Of a stretch of DNA of 64,000 bases, positions 26,781-36,349 are shown one piece after another (within the stretch, counting starts at the first letter, position 1; each line of letters opens with the position of its first letter). The notes below the pieces were generated by a model. It worked only from the letters and a program-made list of their open reading frames with translations, did no database searches and had not been told where the DNA came from. This DNA comes from Planctomycetota bacterium (lineage in GTDB: Bacteria > Planctomycetota > SZUA-567): NCBI GenBank assembly GCA_020060765.1, contig JAGUZQ010000106.1:1-64000 (forward strand), given 5' to 3'. Both the position numbers and the translations under genes were made by a program.

Positions 26781-28153
26781 ACGATTTTATCCTTCCTGGC
26801 GTGATCGCGACTACCGTCGACCATGTCGAGCCTTGGTTCATGATTCTCGGCAGTTCGATTTTTATCCTGACTTACCTTGCGATAGCTTTCGAAAAACAGA
26901 TTCGGGTGGACAAGACCATCTCCGCGATGTTCGGCTCCAGCCTGATGCTGTTTTTCATTCTCGAATCCCCCCAGCACGGCGGCGAAGGCGCGGCGCAGGA
27001 CGCCTACAGCTATTTCGTCGACTTCAACGTCATCTTTTTGCTGGCGGGGATGATGCTTATCGTCAACCTGCTGCGCGAAACCGGAGTGTTCGAATATCTG
27101 GCTATCAGGTGCGCCAAGGCCGGGAGGGGGCAGCCCCTGGCGGTGCTGACCCTGTTGCTGGTGGTGACGGCGGTGCTGTCGGCGTTTCTCGATAACGTGA
27201 CTACCGTGCTGCTGATCGCGCCAGTGACTTTTCTGGTAGCCGAACAGCTTAACGCCCCGCCCCTTATGTTCCTGATTCCGGAGGCGCTGGCCAGCAACAT
27301 CGGCGGCACCGCCACCCTGATCGGCGACCCCCCTAACATCCTGATCGGCAGCTACGCCAAGCTTGATTTCGTTTCCTTTCTGCAGGTGCTGACCCCCTTC
27401 ATCTGCGTGCTGATGGCGATGTTTATCGTGATTCTGTTGCTGCTGCTGCGCGGCAAGATCACCGTCACCGCCGAGCAGCGCGCGCGAGTAATGGATCTGA
27501 ACGAAAAGCGCGCCATCACCAATCCCCGTTTGCTGAAAAAATCCCTATTCATCGTCGCGCTCACCCTGGCCGGATTCATGCTGCACGGCGTTTTCCGCCT
27601 CGAACCGGGCGTGGTGGCGATGGGCGGCGCGGCGTTGCTGCTGCTGCTGACGCGGGCGAATGTGGAAAAGGCGCTGGAGGGCGTGGAGTGGCCGACGCTG
27701 TTTTTCTTCCTCGGCCTGTTCATCGTGGTCAACGGCGGGGTCAAGGCTGGACTGATCGACCTGCTGGCGGAGAAAGCCATGTCGGTCATGGGGAGCAATC
27801 CTTACGTGGCTGCGGTAGCGCTGCTATGGATTTCCGGCATCTGCGCAGGGATAATGAACAACGTCTCCTTCACCGCCGCGGCGCTGCCGGTGGTCAAGGC
27901 CGTTGCGGCCAGCTTCCCTACGGTGGAAGCCGCTCCCTTCTGGTGGGCGCTGGCGCTGGGGGCGTGCCTGGGCGGTAACCTGACTCCCGTCGGCGCGGCG
28001 GCGAACCTGGTGATCTGCAATATCTCGGCGAAAAGCGGAAAACCCATTTCCTTCGGCCAGTTCATGCGCTGGGGAGCGCCTTGCGCGATCGGCAGCCTGA
28101 TTCTGGCTTCCGGCTATATTTGCCTGCTGGTGAGATGGGGCACGATCAATTAA
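26777..28153 (+). CDS. Ion-transporter superfamily (NhaD/ArsB/SLC13-like) permease
   Basis: 458 residues with about 11-12 membrane helices. The paired signatures of the superfamily are present: SAFLDNVTTVLLIAPVTF and NIGGTATLIGDPPNILIG in the first half; GIMNNVSFTAAALPVVKAV and GGNLTPVGAAANLVICN in the second. These fit a Na+/H+ antiporter of NhaD type or a divalent-anion transporter. Coupled to the EIIA-CBS gene by a 4-bp overlap. The ion cannot be set from sequence; the GDPPN motif is most like NhaD/arsenite members. Confidence 0.85.
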   Translation: MNDFILPGVIATTVDHVEPWFMILGSSIFILTYLAIAFEKQIRVDKTISAMFGSSLMLFFILESPQHGGEGAAQDAYSYFVDFNVIFLLAGMMLIVNLLRETGVFEYLAIRCAKAGRGQPLAVLTLLLVVTAVLSAFLDNVTTVLLIAPVTFLVAEQLNAPPLMFLIPEALASNIGGTATLIGDPPNILIGSYAKLDFVSFLQVLTPFICVLMAMFIVILLLLLRGKITVTAEQRARVMDLNEKRAITNPRLLKKSLFIVALTLAGFMLHGVFRLEPGVVAMGGAALLLLLTRANVEKALEGVEWPTLFFFLGLFIVVNGGVKAGLIDLLAEKAMSVMGSNPYVAAVALLWISGICAGIMNNVSFTAAALPVVKAVAASFPTVEAAPFWWALALGACLGGNLTPVGAAANLVICNISAKSGKPISFGQFMRWGAPCAIGSLILASGYICLLVRWGTIN

Positions 28154-28226
28154 TTTCCACGCGGCAAGATTTGACTAAGCCTTCCGGCTGAGGCATATTG
28201 AAGTAGCAAATAATAGGAGAGTTCCG

Positions 28227-28466
28227 ATGAATACAGTGCCTGACGGAATGATCGAAGAGTTGATACTGGCGGGGCGGCGGGCGACGCGATTCTCTCTTTC
28301 CGGCGACGAAAAACAGGAGAGAGACACGCTCGAATTCATGGACTCGCTGTGGGATCGGATGACGCGGGAGCAGCGTTTCCAGGCGCTGGCGAAACTCCGT
28401 TCCGCCGGGCTGGAGCAACTGGCGGAAAGAATCGAGCGCGGCCTGTCCGAACTCGGAACTCAGTAA
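28227..28466 (+). CDS. Small hydrophilic helical protein, unknown
   Basis: 79 residues, with AGGAGAG 8 nt before the ATG. It is predicted helical and charged (MIEELILAGRRATRFSL, LWDRMTREQRFQALAKL, AERIERGLSEL). No family recognised. It lies 73 bp after the permease gene and overlaps the convergent rodA end by 7 bp. Confidence 0.65.
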   Translation: MNTVPDGMIEELILAGRRATRFSLSGDEKQERDTLEFMDSLWDRMTREQRFQALAKLRSAGLEQLAERIERGLSELGTQ

Positions 28467-29596
28467 TCGATCAGGCGCTTGCCGGTGAACGATTCCCGCG
28501 CCAGCACCAGCGGCTGGCTCGCGCCGACGTTAAGCAGCAGACCTATCAGGCAGAAGCTGATAATCATGCTGGAGCCGCCGTAACTCACCAGCGGCAGGGT
28601 GATACCGGTAGTAGGCAGCAGCGCCGTCACCACCCCTATGTTCACCAGCGCCTGCGATCCCAGCAGCGCCGCGCAACCGGTGGCGATCAGCCGTCCGCCC
28701 GGTTCCTTCCTGGCAGACGCCACCCGGAAACCTCCCAGCATCAATAACAAATACAGAGAAATCAGAATCCCCACCGCGACGAAGCCCCCCTCCTCCGCGA
28801 TCACGCCGAAAATGAAATCGGTGTGCTTGTCCGGCAGGAGATCCAGTTCCGTCAGCGTGCCGTTGCCCAGTCCTTCGCCCAGCAGGCTGCCCGAGCCGAT
28901 GGCGATCAGGCTCATAATAAGTTGATAAGCCTCGCGCGCTTCATATTTTTCCGGGCTGAGAAAAGCGAGGATGCGGTTTTTCTGATACTGTTTCATCACG
29001 AACATCCACATCGGCACCGTGCTGGCCGCTCCCGCCAGGGCGATGCTGATCAGATGAAACGCATTCGCGCCGCTGGCGAAAACCACCGCGAACAGCAGCG
29101 GCGGCAGCAGAATGGCGCTGCCCAGATCAGGCTGTTTCAGGATCAGCGCCATCGGTATCAAAGTCAGCACAAATGGCGCGACCAATCCCCGCAGCGTGGA
29201 CTGCGTCTCGCGGTGCATCAGGTTTTTCGCCAGCACCAGCACCAGCGCGAATTTCATCAGTTCCGTCGGCTGGATATTGAAACCCAGTCCCGGCAGCGCG
29301 ATCCAGCTCCGCGCCCCACGCACCTGAGGTAACAGCAGCACCAATATCAGCAGCGCCAGCGCCCCGCCGTAAATGTCGTAAGCATAGCGCAGCAGCGTGC
29401 GATAATCCACCGCCAGCATCAGCAGCATCGCCGCCACTCCCAGAGCGACCCACACCAGTTGTTTCTGGAAATGCTGGGGCGAAGCGGAATACATGTACGG
29501 CAGCGACATCCCCGTCACTCCCAGCGCGGAAAGCAGCACCAGCCAGTCGAAACGCAACACGTAGGGTCTAGCCAACGGCTTCCTCCTCCACCGCAT
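28460..29596 (-). CDS. rodA: Rod-shape SEDS peptidoglycan polymerase RodA
   Basis: 378 residues with about ten membrane helices. SEDS motifs are present: GARSWIALPGLGFNIQPTE, KQPDLGSA, and near the C-terminus TGITLPLVSYGGSSM. RodA polymerises glycan strands together with its class B PBP. GAGGACG precedes the ATG at 29596, which lies inside the end of the PBP2 gene (29-bp overlap). It is the last gene of the mre operon. Missing division genes nearby and the PBP2 partner support RodA over FtsW. Confidence 0.92.
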   Translation of the reverse strand: MRWRRKPLARPYVLRFDWLVLLSALGVTGMSLPYMYSASPQHFQKQLVWVALGVAAMLLMLAVDYRTLLRYAYDIYGGALALLILVLLLPQVRGARSWIALPGLGFNIQPTELMKFALVLVLAKNLMHRETQSTLRGLVAPFVLTLIPMALILKQPDLGSAILLPPLLFAVVFASGANAFHLISIALAGAASTVPMWMFVMKQYQKNRILAFLSPEKYEAREAYQLIMSLIAIGSGSLLGEGLGNGTLTELDLLPDKHTDFIFGVIAEEGGFVAVGILISLYLLLMLGGFRVASARKEPGGRLIATGCAALLGSQALVNIGVVTALLPTTGITLPLVSYGGSSMIISFCLIGLLLNVGASQPLVLARESFTGKRLIDY

Positions 29597-31664
29597 CGTC
29601 CTCGCTCAGGCCGAAATAAGCCTGTAGTATTCTTTTCGCGATGGGCGCGCAGGTGCCGCCGCCGAAGTTGCCTTCCGGAACCAGCACGATGCAAACCACT
29701 TCCGGTTTTTCGAACGGCGCGTAACAGCCGAACCAGGCGTGGGTGGCCTTGGCCTTTTTCCACTCAGCCGAACCGGTCTTGCCCGCGATGTCGAAACTCC
29801 GCAGACGCGCCTTCCGGGCGCTGCCATGCGGGTCCTGCACCACTTTCCACATTCCCAAGCGCACGGTTTCCAGCGCTTCCGTCGGTGGAGCCAATTCCGC
29901 TCGCGACTGCGACAGTTGCGGGCTGTCCAATACATGCGGCTGCACGATCCGACCGCCGTTAGCAATCGCGGCGAAGGCAACAGCCATCTGCAAAGGTGTA
30001 ACCGTCAGCGCGCCCTGGCCGATCGAAAAGTGATAGGTCTGCCCCGTCGACCAGCGCCGCCCGGTCATGGCGGAAGGAGGGAGATACCCGGGGCGCTCGC
30101 CGGAAATATCAATGCCGGTCTCGTGCCCGAGAGACAGGTCCCACGCCCACTTGAAAATCTTTTTCGACCCTAGAGCCTGCCCGGCGTGATAGAAAAACAC
30201 GTTGCACGATGAACGCAGCGCGTCCTCCACGTTGATGTTGCCGTGATGAACCCGGCGCATGCAGATGAAGTCGTGATTCTTGAGGGTAATCACCCCCTCG
30301 CAGCAAAAAGTGGTGTCGGGCTGGATGACGCCTTCGCTTAGGGCTCCCAGCGCGATCAGCGGTTTCATTACCGACCCCGGCGGATACTGCCCGGCAATGA
30401 CGCGGTTGAGGAGCGGCGTCCTTTCGTCTTTCAGCAGTTCCGGAAAATCCGCCGCCAGCGTGTTGGGATCGAATCCGGGAACGCTGATCAACGCGTAAAT
30501 CGCGCCTGTCTCCGGATTCATCAGCAAGCACACTCCCGCATAGGGCTTGCCCTCGCGCCCGCGATGTTCGAGGCGCAGCTTTTCCAGTTCCTCCAGCATG
30601 ATGCCGTGGATTTTGCGCTGCTGCTCCAGGTCGATAGTCAGGCGGATATCGACCCCGTCGCGGGCAGGGTGGGGTTCGCCCACGCAGGACAGTTGCCGCT
30701 GCCCGCCCGCGCCGGTTTTTTCCAGCCTGAGCAGGCGCTGCACGTGCCGCCCGCGCAGACGCTGGTTGTAGTATTGCTCCACCCCGCCACGCCCCACGGT
30801 TTCGTTGGCGAAATACCCGGCGTAATGCTCCAGTTCGCCGCGCCTAGTGCGCTGGCGCAGACGCACGATCTGCATCTCCTCGCCCTCGGGCTCCAGCGCG
30901 AAAAAAGTCCTGCCCTGGTAGCTGATCACGCCTTGGCCGCCGACCCTGTTCCCGTCGACCCATTCGCCCCGCAGCGTGGCGTATTCCTCCCGGCTGAGGC
31001 GACCGACATAACCGGTGATGTGCCCCATGATTTCCCCGGCGGGGTAAACCCGTCTCATGCCCACGTGCGTTTCCAGCGACTGGAAGGCGGGGTCGCCGTA
31101 AGGGTTACCGCGTTCCTTCTCCACCGCCAGGTAAACCCGAGGCTCGACGTTTTCAAATAACAGGCGCGGCACCGTCAGATCCTGCTCCGAATCCGCCAGC
31201 CGGTCGAGACAGGCGTCTAGCACGACACGCGCGACAGCCTCGTCTTCCTGCTTCATCAGTTGCGCCAGATTTCTCACCAGGGAGGAAGTTTCAACCAGCT
31301 CCCGGAACGCGAGGTCGTAATCCAGTTCGCGCTGCCGACCGGAACTGCGCGCAAGCCTGACGATTTTATCCGGCGACAGTTCGCCCAGCTGGCTGACGAC
31401 CGCGCGCTTGCCATCGACATAATCTACCTGTGCCGGAATCAGCCAGAGATCGTAACTGGGCTGATCCTCCGCCAGCGCCCGACCGCGGCTGTCGAGAATT
31501 TTTCCGCGCCGGGGCGGAATCTGGATCAGCCGGTGGCGACGGCTGGCTCCCTGCTGGCGGTATTCCTCCGAATCCATCACCTGCAACTGCACCAGCCGCG
31601 CGACGATCAGCACAAAGCCGCACGCGAACAGGCACGCCAGGATCAGCACACGTTTCTGAAACAT
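29568..31664 (-). CDS. mrdA: Penicillin-binding protein 2 (class B transpeptidase)
   Basis: 698 residues from ATG 31664 (TGATG overlap with the mreD stop; a GTG at 31667 is the alternative). An N-terminal membrane anchor (VLILACLFACGFVLIVARL) precedes a PBP dimerisation domain (PPRRGKILDSRGRALAEDQ). The transpeptidase domain has YPPGSVMKPL (SxxK), SSCNVFFYHAG (SxN) and IAGKTGSAEW (KTG). It crosslinks peptidoglycan with RodA during elongation. It is somewhat longer than the roughly 630 residues of E. coli PBP2, due to insertions in the N-terminal half. Confidence 0.93.
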   Translation of the reverse strand: MFQKRVLILACLFACGFVLIVARLVQLQVMDSEEYRQQGASRRHRLIQIPPRRGKILDSRGRALAEDQPSYDLWLIPAQVDYVDGKRAVVSQLGELSPDKIVRLARSSGRQRELDYDLAFRELVETSSLVRNLAQLMKQEDEAVARVVLDACLDRLADSEQDLTVPRLLFENVEPRVYLAVEKERGNPYGDPAFQSLETHVGMRRVYPAGEIMGHITGYVGRLSREEYATLRGEWVDGNRVGGQGVISYQGRTFFALEPEGEEMQIVRLRQRTRRGELEHYAGYFANETVGRGGVEQYYNQRLRGRHVQRLLRLEKTGAGGQRQLSCVGEPHPARDGVDIRLTIDLEQQRKIHGIMLEELEKLRLEHRGREGKPYAGVCLLMNPETGAIYALISVPGFDPNTLAADFPELLKDERTPLLNRVIAGQYPPGSVMKPLIALGALSEGVIQPDTTFCCEGVITLKNHDFICMRRVHHGNINVEDALRSSCNVFFYHAGQALGSKKIFKWAWDLSLGHETGIDISGERPGYLPPSAMTGRRWSTGQTYHFSIGQGALTVTPLQMAVAFAAIANGGRIVQPHVLDSPQLSQSRAELAPPTEALETVRLGMWKVVQDPHGSARKARLRSFDIAGKTGSAEWKKAKATHAWFGCYAPFEKPEVVCIVLVPEGNFGGGTCAPIAKRILQAYFGLSEDDAVEEEAVG

Positions 31665-32182
31665 CACCGTCCCCGCAAGCCGAAATCAGCCGGAGCCTCC
31701 CGCCACGTCCGCAGCCAGCCGCAATCCAGCATCAATCCCGCCACCGGCGTCAGCAGCGCCGTCCACGCCGCCGAAGCCAGCAGCCATTGCAGACTGTCCC
31801 GGGAAAACGTGAAGCGTAAACCGTATTCCAGAAATGGCCGCGCCAGGTTTATCACCAACACCGCGCCCAGCACTATCGCCATACGCAACGACGCGGATTG
31901 TTGAATCAGGCGCTTTTCCCCCCTGGTGACGGCCAGCGCCAGCACGGAATACAGCAGCGTACTTGCGCCCAGCCGGGAACCGAGAAACAGATCGCCCATC
32001 ACGCCGCACCACCAGAACGCGGGGAGAGCGTGCCGTTCCGGCGCGTGCATGGCAGTGTGCAAAGCCAGCAGGAACAGCCATTCCGCGCGGAGATTTTCAA
32101 AAGGCAGAAAAGTTTCGTCTCTGAGCAGCAACTGCCCCAGGCCGATCAGCACAGCGAGCGGTAAAAGCACGCGCAGCCGCAT
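31664..32182 (-). CDS. mreD: Rod-shape membrane protein MreD
   Basis: 172 residues with five or six hydrophobic helices. MreD sequences are weakly conserved; the call rests on size, helices (WLFLLALHTAMH, WWCGVMGDLFLGSRLGASTLLY), and position between mreC and mrdA. The start overlaps the mreC stop by four bases (ATGA). It is an inner-membrane part of the elongasome. Confidence 0.88.
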   Translation of the reverse strand: MRLRVLLPLAVLIGLGQLLLRDETFLPFENLRAEWLFLLALHTAMHAPERHALPAFWWCGVMGDLFLGSRLGASTLLYSVLALAVTRGEKRLIQQSASLRMAIVLGAVLVINLARPFLEYGLRFTFSRDSLQWLLASAAWTALLTPVAGLMLDCGWLRTWREAPADFGLRGR

Positions 32183-32982
32183 CAGCGCCCCGCCTTTCCG
32201 GGCTTTAGCTCCTCCTGGTCGGCGGCGGAAGCGTTTTTCACCACCAGCACATCCTCCAGACTGTCCATCGCCGCGCGCAGCGTCACTTCCGCCTCCAGGG
32301 TGTTAGGCTCAGAACCTTCGCGTGGATCCTCGGCCAGTGCGCCAATCAGCAGATCCGCCGGAATCTTTTCCAGCAGCCCCGAGGACATCACCTCCTGCCC
32401 CTTTACCGCGCTTTTTTCCCCGCCATAGAACACCGCTTTTGCCTTGCCGTTGCCGACACCGATGACGGAACAGAGTACGCGGCTTTTGCCTACCCGCGCA
32501 GCCACGAGGCTGCCGGGACTGGTCAGCAGCAGCACCGTCGAGGCGCGAGCCCCGGTTCGCGCCACTTCCCCCACCAGCGCCTGTCCCTGCAGCACCGCGT
32601 CGCCCGGGGCAACGCCGTCGCTGTCGCCGCAATCGATGATGACGTAATCGGCTTTGAAATTCCGGTCTGCGTGAATGATTTCGGCGGTGACAAATTGCAG
32701 CTTCGGCAGGTATTCTCGCACCTCGGCGACGCGTTGCAGCCGCAGGCGGAGGGAGGAGATTTCCGCGTCTTTCTGCAGCAGGAGGTCGCGGAGTTCCTCG
32801 GCATGATTTACCGGCGCAGCCGGAATCGCTCCGCCGGTTTCCGTTTCTTCTGTCAGTGATTTCAGGCGTGTCAGGTTACTGTAAAGAAACAGACGCCAGT
32901 GCTCCAGCACCGAACTTGGCAGGACGTACAACGCCAGAGCCAGAGCAATCAGAATCGCGGGTATCAGGGATTTTTTCGTCAT
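32182..32982 (-). CDS. mreC: Rod-shape protein MreC
   Basis: 266 residues: one N-terminal membrane helix (LIPAILIALALALYVL), a short coiled coil (about 55-85; EELRDLLLQKDAEISSLRLRL), then the double beta-barrel domain (ADYVIIDCGDSDGVAPGDAV, VARTGARASTVLLLTSPGSLV). MreC links cytoplasmic MreB to PBP2 in the periplasm. It lies 47 bp after mreB and overlaps mreD. Confidence 0.92.
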   Translation of the reverse strand: MTKKSLIPAILIALALALYVLPSSVLEHWRLFLYSNLTRLKSLTEETETGGAIPAAPVNHAEELRDLLLQKDAEISSLRLRLQRVAEVREYLPKLQFVTAEIIHADRNFKADYVIIDCGDSDGVAPGDAVLQGQALVGEVARTGARASTVLLLTSPGSLVAARVGKSRVLCSVIGVGNGKAKAVFYGGEKSAVKGQEVMSSGLLEKIPADLLIGALAEDPREGSEPNTLEAEVTLRAAMDSLEDVLVVKNASAADQEELKPGKAGR

Positions 32983-33029
32983 CTTGTCCGGCCTGCCGTC
33001 AATGCCTGTCCGGCTGTCACCGCGCCGGA

Positions 33030-34088
33030 TTAATCGCTATGGTAGCTGTCCAGGTACTGCGCGTAATCCTCGATGCCTTCGATGAACATGCCGCAGCCGC
33101 GCGCCACCGCCCGGAGCGGATCGTCGGCGACATGCACCGGAATGCCGCGGGTTTCCTTGCTGATCAGTCGATCCAGCCCACGCAGCAACGCGCCGCCTCC
33201 GGCCAGCACGATGCCGTTGGTGTAAATGTCGCCCGCCAGCTCCGGAGGGGTGCGTTCCAGCGCCTCCAGCACCGCCGCCACGATCGCGTCGATCGGCTCC
33301 TTCATCGCCTCGCGCACTTCCTCGCTGCGGATGGTGATGGCGCGGGGCAACCCCTTGACCTGGTCGCGCCCCATGACCTCCATGCTCAGTTCCTCGTCCA
33401 GCGGAGCGGCGCTGCCGATTCCGATCTTGATTTTCTCGGCCGTGGTGTCGCCGATCACCAGGTTGTGCTGGCGCTTGATGTAGGCGCCGATAGCCTCGTC
33501 CAATTCGTCGCCGGCGATGCGGAGGCTCTTGCAGACCACCATCCCCATCATGGAAATCACCGCCACCTCGGTGGTACCGCCGCCGATGTCGACAATCATG
33601 CTGCCGATGGGTTCGTCGATGGGCAGCCCCACACCGATAGCGGCTGCCATCGGTTCCTCGATCAGATAGACTTTCCGCGCCCCCGCGCGCTCGGCGGAAT
33701 TGATTACCGCCCGCTGCTCGACTTCGGTAATGCCGCTGGGGACGGAAATGACCACGCGCGGGCAAACCCACCAGGTCGACTGGTTGTGCACCTTGTGGAT
33801 GAAATAGGACAGCATCGCCTCGGTGATTTCGAAATCAGCGATCACCCCGTCTTTCATCGGCCTGATGGCGACGATGTTGGCAGGCGTACGCCCGACCATT
33901 TTCTTCGCCCTTTCGCCCACGGCCTGCCCGTTAAGCAGCACACGGTTGTCTTTCTTGGAAACCGCCACCACCGACGGTTCGCAGAGAGTTATCCCTTCAC
34001 CCCGGACGTATACCAGGGTGTTGCAGGTACCCAGATCAATGCCGATGTCGTGGCTGAACAGGCCGAAAAAACGATTGAAAAAACCCAT
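33030..34088 (-). CDS. mreB: Actin-like rod-shape protein MreB
   Basis: 352 residues, normal length. Actin/Hsp70 nucleotide motifs: [32 protein letters not shown], and [13 protein letters not shown]. An N-terminal amphipathic helix ([11 protein letters not shown]) for membrane contact is present. MreB filaments position the cell-wall elongation complex. It heads the mreBCD-mrdA-rodA operon; a promoter lies about 65 bp upstream. Its presence fits a rod or at least elongating cell, or a coccoid PVC relative that keeps the module. Confidence 0.96.
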   Translation of the reverse strand: MGFFNRFFGLFSHDIGIDLGTCNTLVYVRGEGITLCEPSVVAVSKKDNRVLLNGQAVGERAKKMVGRTPANIVAIRPMKDGVIADFEITEAMLSYFIHKVHNQSTWWVCPRVVISVPSGITEVEQRAVINSAERAGARKVYLIEEPMAAAIGVGLPIDEPIGSMIVDIGGGTTEVAVISMMGMVVCKSLRIAGDELDEAIGAYIKRQHNLVIGDTTAEKIKIGIGSAAPLDEELSMEVMGRDQVKGLPRAITIRSEEVREAMKEPIDAIVAAVLEALERTPPELAGDIYTNGIVLAGGGALLRGLDRLISKETRGIPVHVADDPLRAVARGCGMFIEGIEDYAQYLDSYHSD

Positions 34089-34153
34089 GCACTAATCCTC
34101 AAGCCCGTCGCCGGAAGGGGACAGACTGGAATATTAAGATATCCCAAATCATC

Positions 34154-34182
34154 AGGATACCCGTTCTTTCATATAATTGCAA
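34154..34182 (-). promoter_or_regulatory. Candidate promoter of the mre operon
   Basis: Minus strand TTGCAA (34182-34177), 17-nt spacer, TATCCT (34159-34154), giving a leader of about 60 nt before mreB. Confidence 0.5.
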
Positions 34183-34201
34183 AGCCTTCCGGAGTCCTTT
34201 C

Positions 34202-34245
34202 AAAAAAAAAAGCAGACACACTCGCCAGCGTGTCCGCTTTTATTT
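34202..34245 (-). terminator. Intrinsic terminator between the coiled-coil operon and mreB
   Basis: GCAGACAC (34212-34219) pairs with GTGTCCGC (34230-34237), one mismatch. On the minus strand the stem is followed by a run of ten T, ending the operon whose last stop is at 34297. A T-rich tract on the other side makes it potentially bidirectional. Confidence 0.8.
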
Positions 34246-34296
34246 TTATCGGACTCTGCCCGTCTTCCGGCACCGTGCGGAAAAGCAGGAGGCATT

Positions 34297-34581
34297 TTAC
34301 TTGAACATCCCCCACACGAAGCCGTCTTTGCTGCAATAAGGCTCCATTTCCCTGATCGTAACCACCAGCGCGGCGGTGTAAGCCAGGAATGACAGCACCA
34401 GCAGGATCGTGTATAGATTAGAGGAAGCCTTGTACTGCGGCGGACGCAGCGGCGCGGCCTCGGCTTCTTCCTCGTCGTCCTCGAAGCCTTCCTCGCCGTC
34501 CTGTTCCTCGTCGATGGCTTCCTCGTCGAGGGCGAGAGTTTCCTCCGCGTCGTCGTCGACCAGATCAAAATCGTCGCTCAT
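34297..34581 (-). CDS. Acidic single-pass membrane protein, unknown
   Basis: 94 residues with TAGGAG before the ATG. The first 45 residues are almost all Asp and Glu (DDDAEETLALDEE, EDDEEEAEA), followed by one membrane helix (LYTILLVLSFLAYTAALVV) and a short tail. It is last in the operon with the two anchored coiled-coil-type proteins and ends before the terminator. The acidic cytosolic face suggests contact with a basic partner; no function is known. Confidence 0.7.
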   Translation of the reverse strand: MSDDFDLVDDDAEETLALDEEAIDEEQDGEEGFEDDEEEAEAAPLRPPQYKASSNLYTILLVLSFLAYTAALVVTIREMEPYCSKDGFVWGMFK

Positions 34582-34602
34582 TCATGCGCTCCTATGATAA
34601 GG

Positions 34603-35370
34603 TTAAATATCCTCGGCGAAATCGGCGCTTATGCCCTTGGCTACGTCGTCCACCCTGATGCCCTGGGTTGTGGAGATGATTTCGCACATGCTCATGTCGC
34701 TGTATACCTTGGCCACGCGGATTTCGCCAACCCAGCGCTTGGCGCGATAAACCACGAAGCGCTTGCCTTCCTCAATGCCGCTTGTCGCTCCCAAGCTAAG
34801 CATCACCCGCATCTGGTCGGGATTGGTGGCAAGAATCTGGCCGCTGATGATTTCGATGGCGTTGTCTTCCGTGCGCGGCTTGTCCTTGGCCGGGGAAGGA
34901 TTGACTTCCGGCGCGGGCAGGAGGTTGACGGTTTCGGTCTTGACCGAAGTCGTAGCGGCGCTGACTAACATCGTCCCCGCAGCCGGGCCTACGGAAAGCG
35001 ACAAATCCTCTTTCGCTTCCTTCGCGGGAGCGACGGCGGTTTCAATCCTGACCGGCGCGTCAGTTTCCTTTTCCGCCACTGGCACCGCCGGGGCAATAAA
35101 GGGAACCGGCTGCGGCGCGGCGGGAAGCATCGGCTGGAAAGCCGCCGGTTGCGCGGACTGGACGCGGGAACCGATGGCCTGGGTAACGGCCGCGTCGACT
35201 TTCGCCGCGTCCACCTGCGTACGCAGGTTTTTCACTTCGGTTTTCAGCTCTTCCATGTCGTGATAGGCGATCACATTGAAGCCTGCGAAGAAAATTACCA
35301 CCGCCACACAGACGTAGGTAGCAAGAGCCGTCATGCTGGGAGACTTGTAGAGGTCGAACTGTTGGGTCAT
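34603..35370 (-). CDS. Membrane-anchored protein with C-terminal SH3-like beta domain
   Basis: 255 residues from ATG 35370 (AGGAAAA about 10 nt upstream); an ATG at 35403 lacks a ribosome binding site. One N-terminal helix (ALATYVCVAVVIFFAGFNVI), a short coiled coil (MEELKTEVKNLRTQVDAA), a Pro/Ala-rich linker, then a beta domain (about 180-255: GQILATNPDQMRVMLSLG, GIEEGKRFVVYRAKRWVGEI). The same beta domain ends the upstream 287-residue protein, so the two are paralogues. No family with known function recognised; location beside mreB suggests an envelope role. Confidence 0.7.
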   Translation of the reverse strand: MTQQFDLYKSPSMTALATYVCVAVVIFFAGFNVIAYHDMEELKTEVKNLRTQVDAAKVDAAVTQAIGSRVQSAQPAAFQPMLPAAPQPVPFIAPAVPVAEKETDAPVRIETAVAPAKEAKEDLSLSVGPAAGTMLVSAATTSVKTETVNLLPAPEVNPSPAKDKPRTEDNAIEIISGQILATNPDQMRVMLSLGATSGIEEGKRFVVYRAKRWVGEIRVAKVYSDMSMCEIISTTQGIRVDDVAKGISADFAEDI

Positions 35371-35461
35371 CTCGCGTTTTTCCTGTTCCACTTTTTTCCC
35401 CATCCGGAATTCAATTCAGCTGCCTATTGTACGGATTCGATCCCGCCATTCCAAGCGCATA

Positions 35462-36325
35462 CTACATTGTTTGCGCGGTGTCGGCAATTTCGATCGGGGC
35501 TTTCTGCACTTCGGGCAGATTGATGGCGGAGGACATGTCATTGAAAATATTACGTACACGCACCTTGCCGATGTATTTCTCGCCGCGGGAAATCACGAAT
35601 TCCGTGCCGGGCTTGACCTCGTCCTTGGTACCAACGTTAAGGATGACGATACCAGTGGCTTCGTCGACTTCCAGCACGCTGGCGGTGATGGGCTTACCGG
35701 CTGAGGCGATCCCGGTATTGGCTGCCATGCCGAAATCGACTCCCGCGTTGCGCGCCATTTCAATTAGAATATCCTTCGACATGACCTGTTCCATCAGGGC
35801 GCGGTTGCGCTTGCTGGTCTCCAGCAGTTCCGCTTCCGACTCGCGCAGCTCGCTCATGACCTCGATGGTCTGGGTCTCGGCGAACTCGCGCGCGGCCACG
35901 GCTGTGTCGCGCTCGGTGCGCATGGTGTCGATTTCGGTGCGGAGAGCCGTGTTCTTGTCCTGGGCGCGCTGGAGATTGTTCTGCAGGGCCTCAAGCTGGC
36001 TGCTGACCTTGCTGAAAGAGATGCGCAGATCCGCGTTTTCGGTGGTGAGCTGTTCCTTCTGGCCGGTCAGTTCGCTGAGCTTGGTCTTCTGCACGTCGAT
36101 GAACGCCGCCTGCTCCTTGATGATGTTGCTCTTTTCCTTTTCGGTCTGACTCAATTTCGCGGTCGTGTCGTCCAGCTGTTTCTTGAGCTGGTTGCGCTGA
36201 TAGACGCTTTCCCGCGCTTCCTCCACCCAGTTGACCCGCTTGCTGTGCAGGGTAAGGGTGGCGATCATCAGCGACAGCGCAAAGATGAAATTGATAACTA
36301 CGAAAACCTTGCTCAGCGTACTCAT
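35462..36325 (-). CDS. Membrane-anchored long coiled-coil protein with C-terminal beta domain
   Basis: 287 residues, with a strong AGGAGGA 9 nt before the ATG. One N-terminal helix (FVVINFIFALSLMIATLTL), then a coiled coil over residues about 30-190 (KQLDDTTAKLSQTEKEKS, TERDTAVAAREFAETQT), then a small beta domain (about 210-275: ITASVLEVDEATGIVILNVG, VKPGTEFVISRGEKYIGKV). The domain matches the end of the neighbouring 255-residue protein. The layout recalls MreC (helix, coil, beta-barrel) without clear homology. Confidence 0.75.
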   Translation of the reverse strand: MSTLSKVFVVINFIFALSLMIATLTLHSKRVNWVEEARESVYQRNQLKKQLDDTTAKLSQTEKEKSNIIKEQAAFIDVQKTKLSELTGQKEQLTTENADLRISFSKVSSQLEALQNNLQRAQDKNTALRTEIDTMRTERDTAVAAREFAETQTIEVMSELRESEAELLETSKRNRALMEQVMSKDILIEMARNAGVDFGMAANTGIASAGKPITASVLEVDEATGIVILNVGTKDEVKPGTEFVISRGEKYIGKVRVRNIFNDMSSAINLPEVQKAPIEIADTAQTM

Positions 36326-36349
36326 TTGGCGCGTCCTCCTGCGTCCCTG

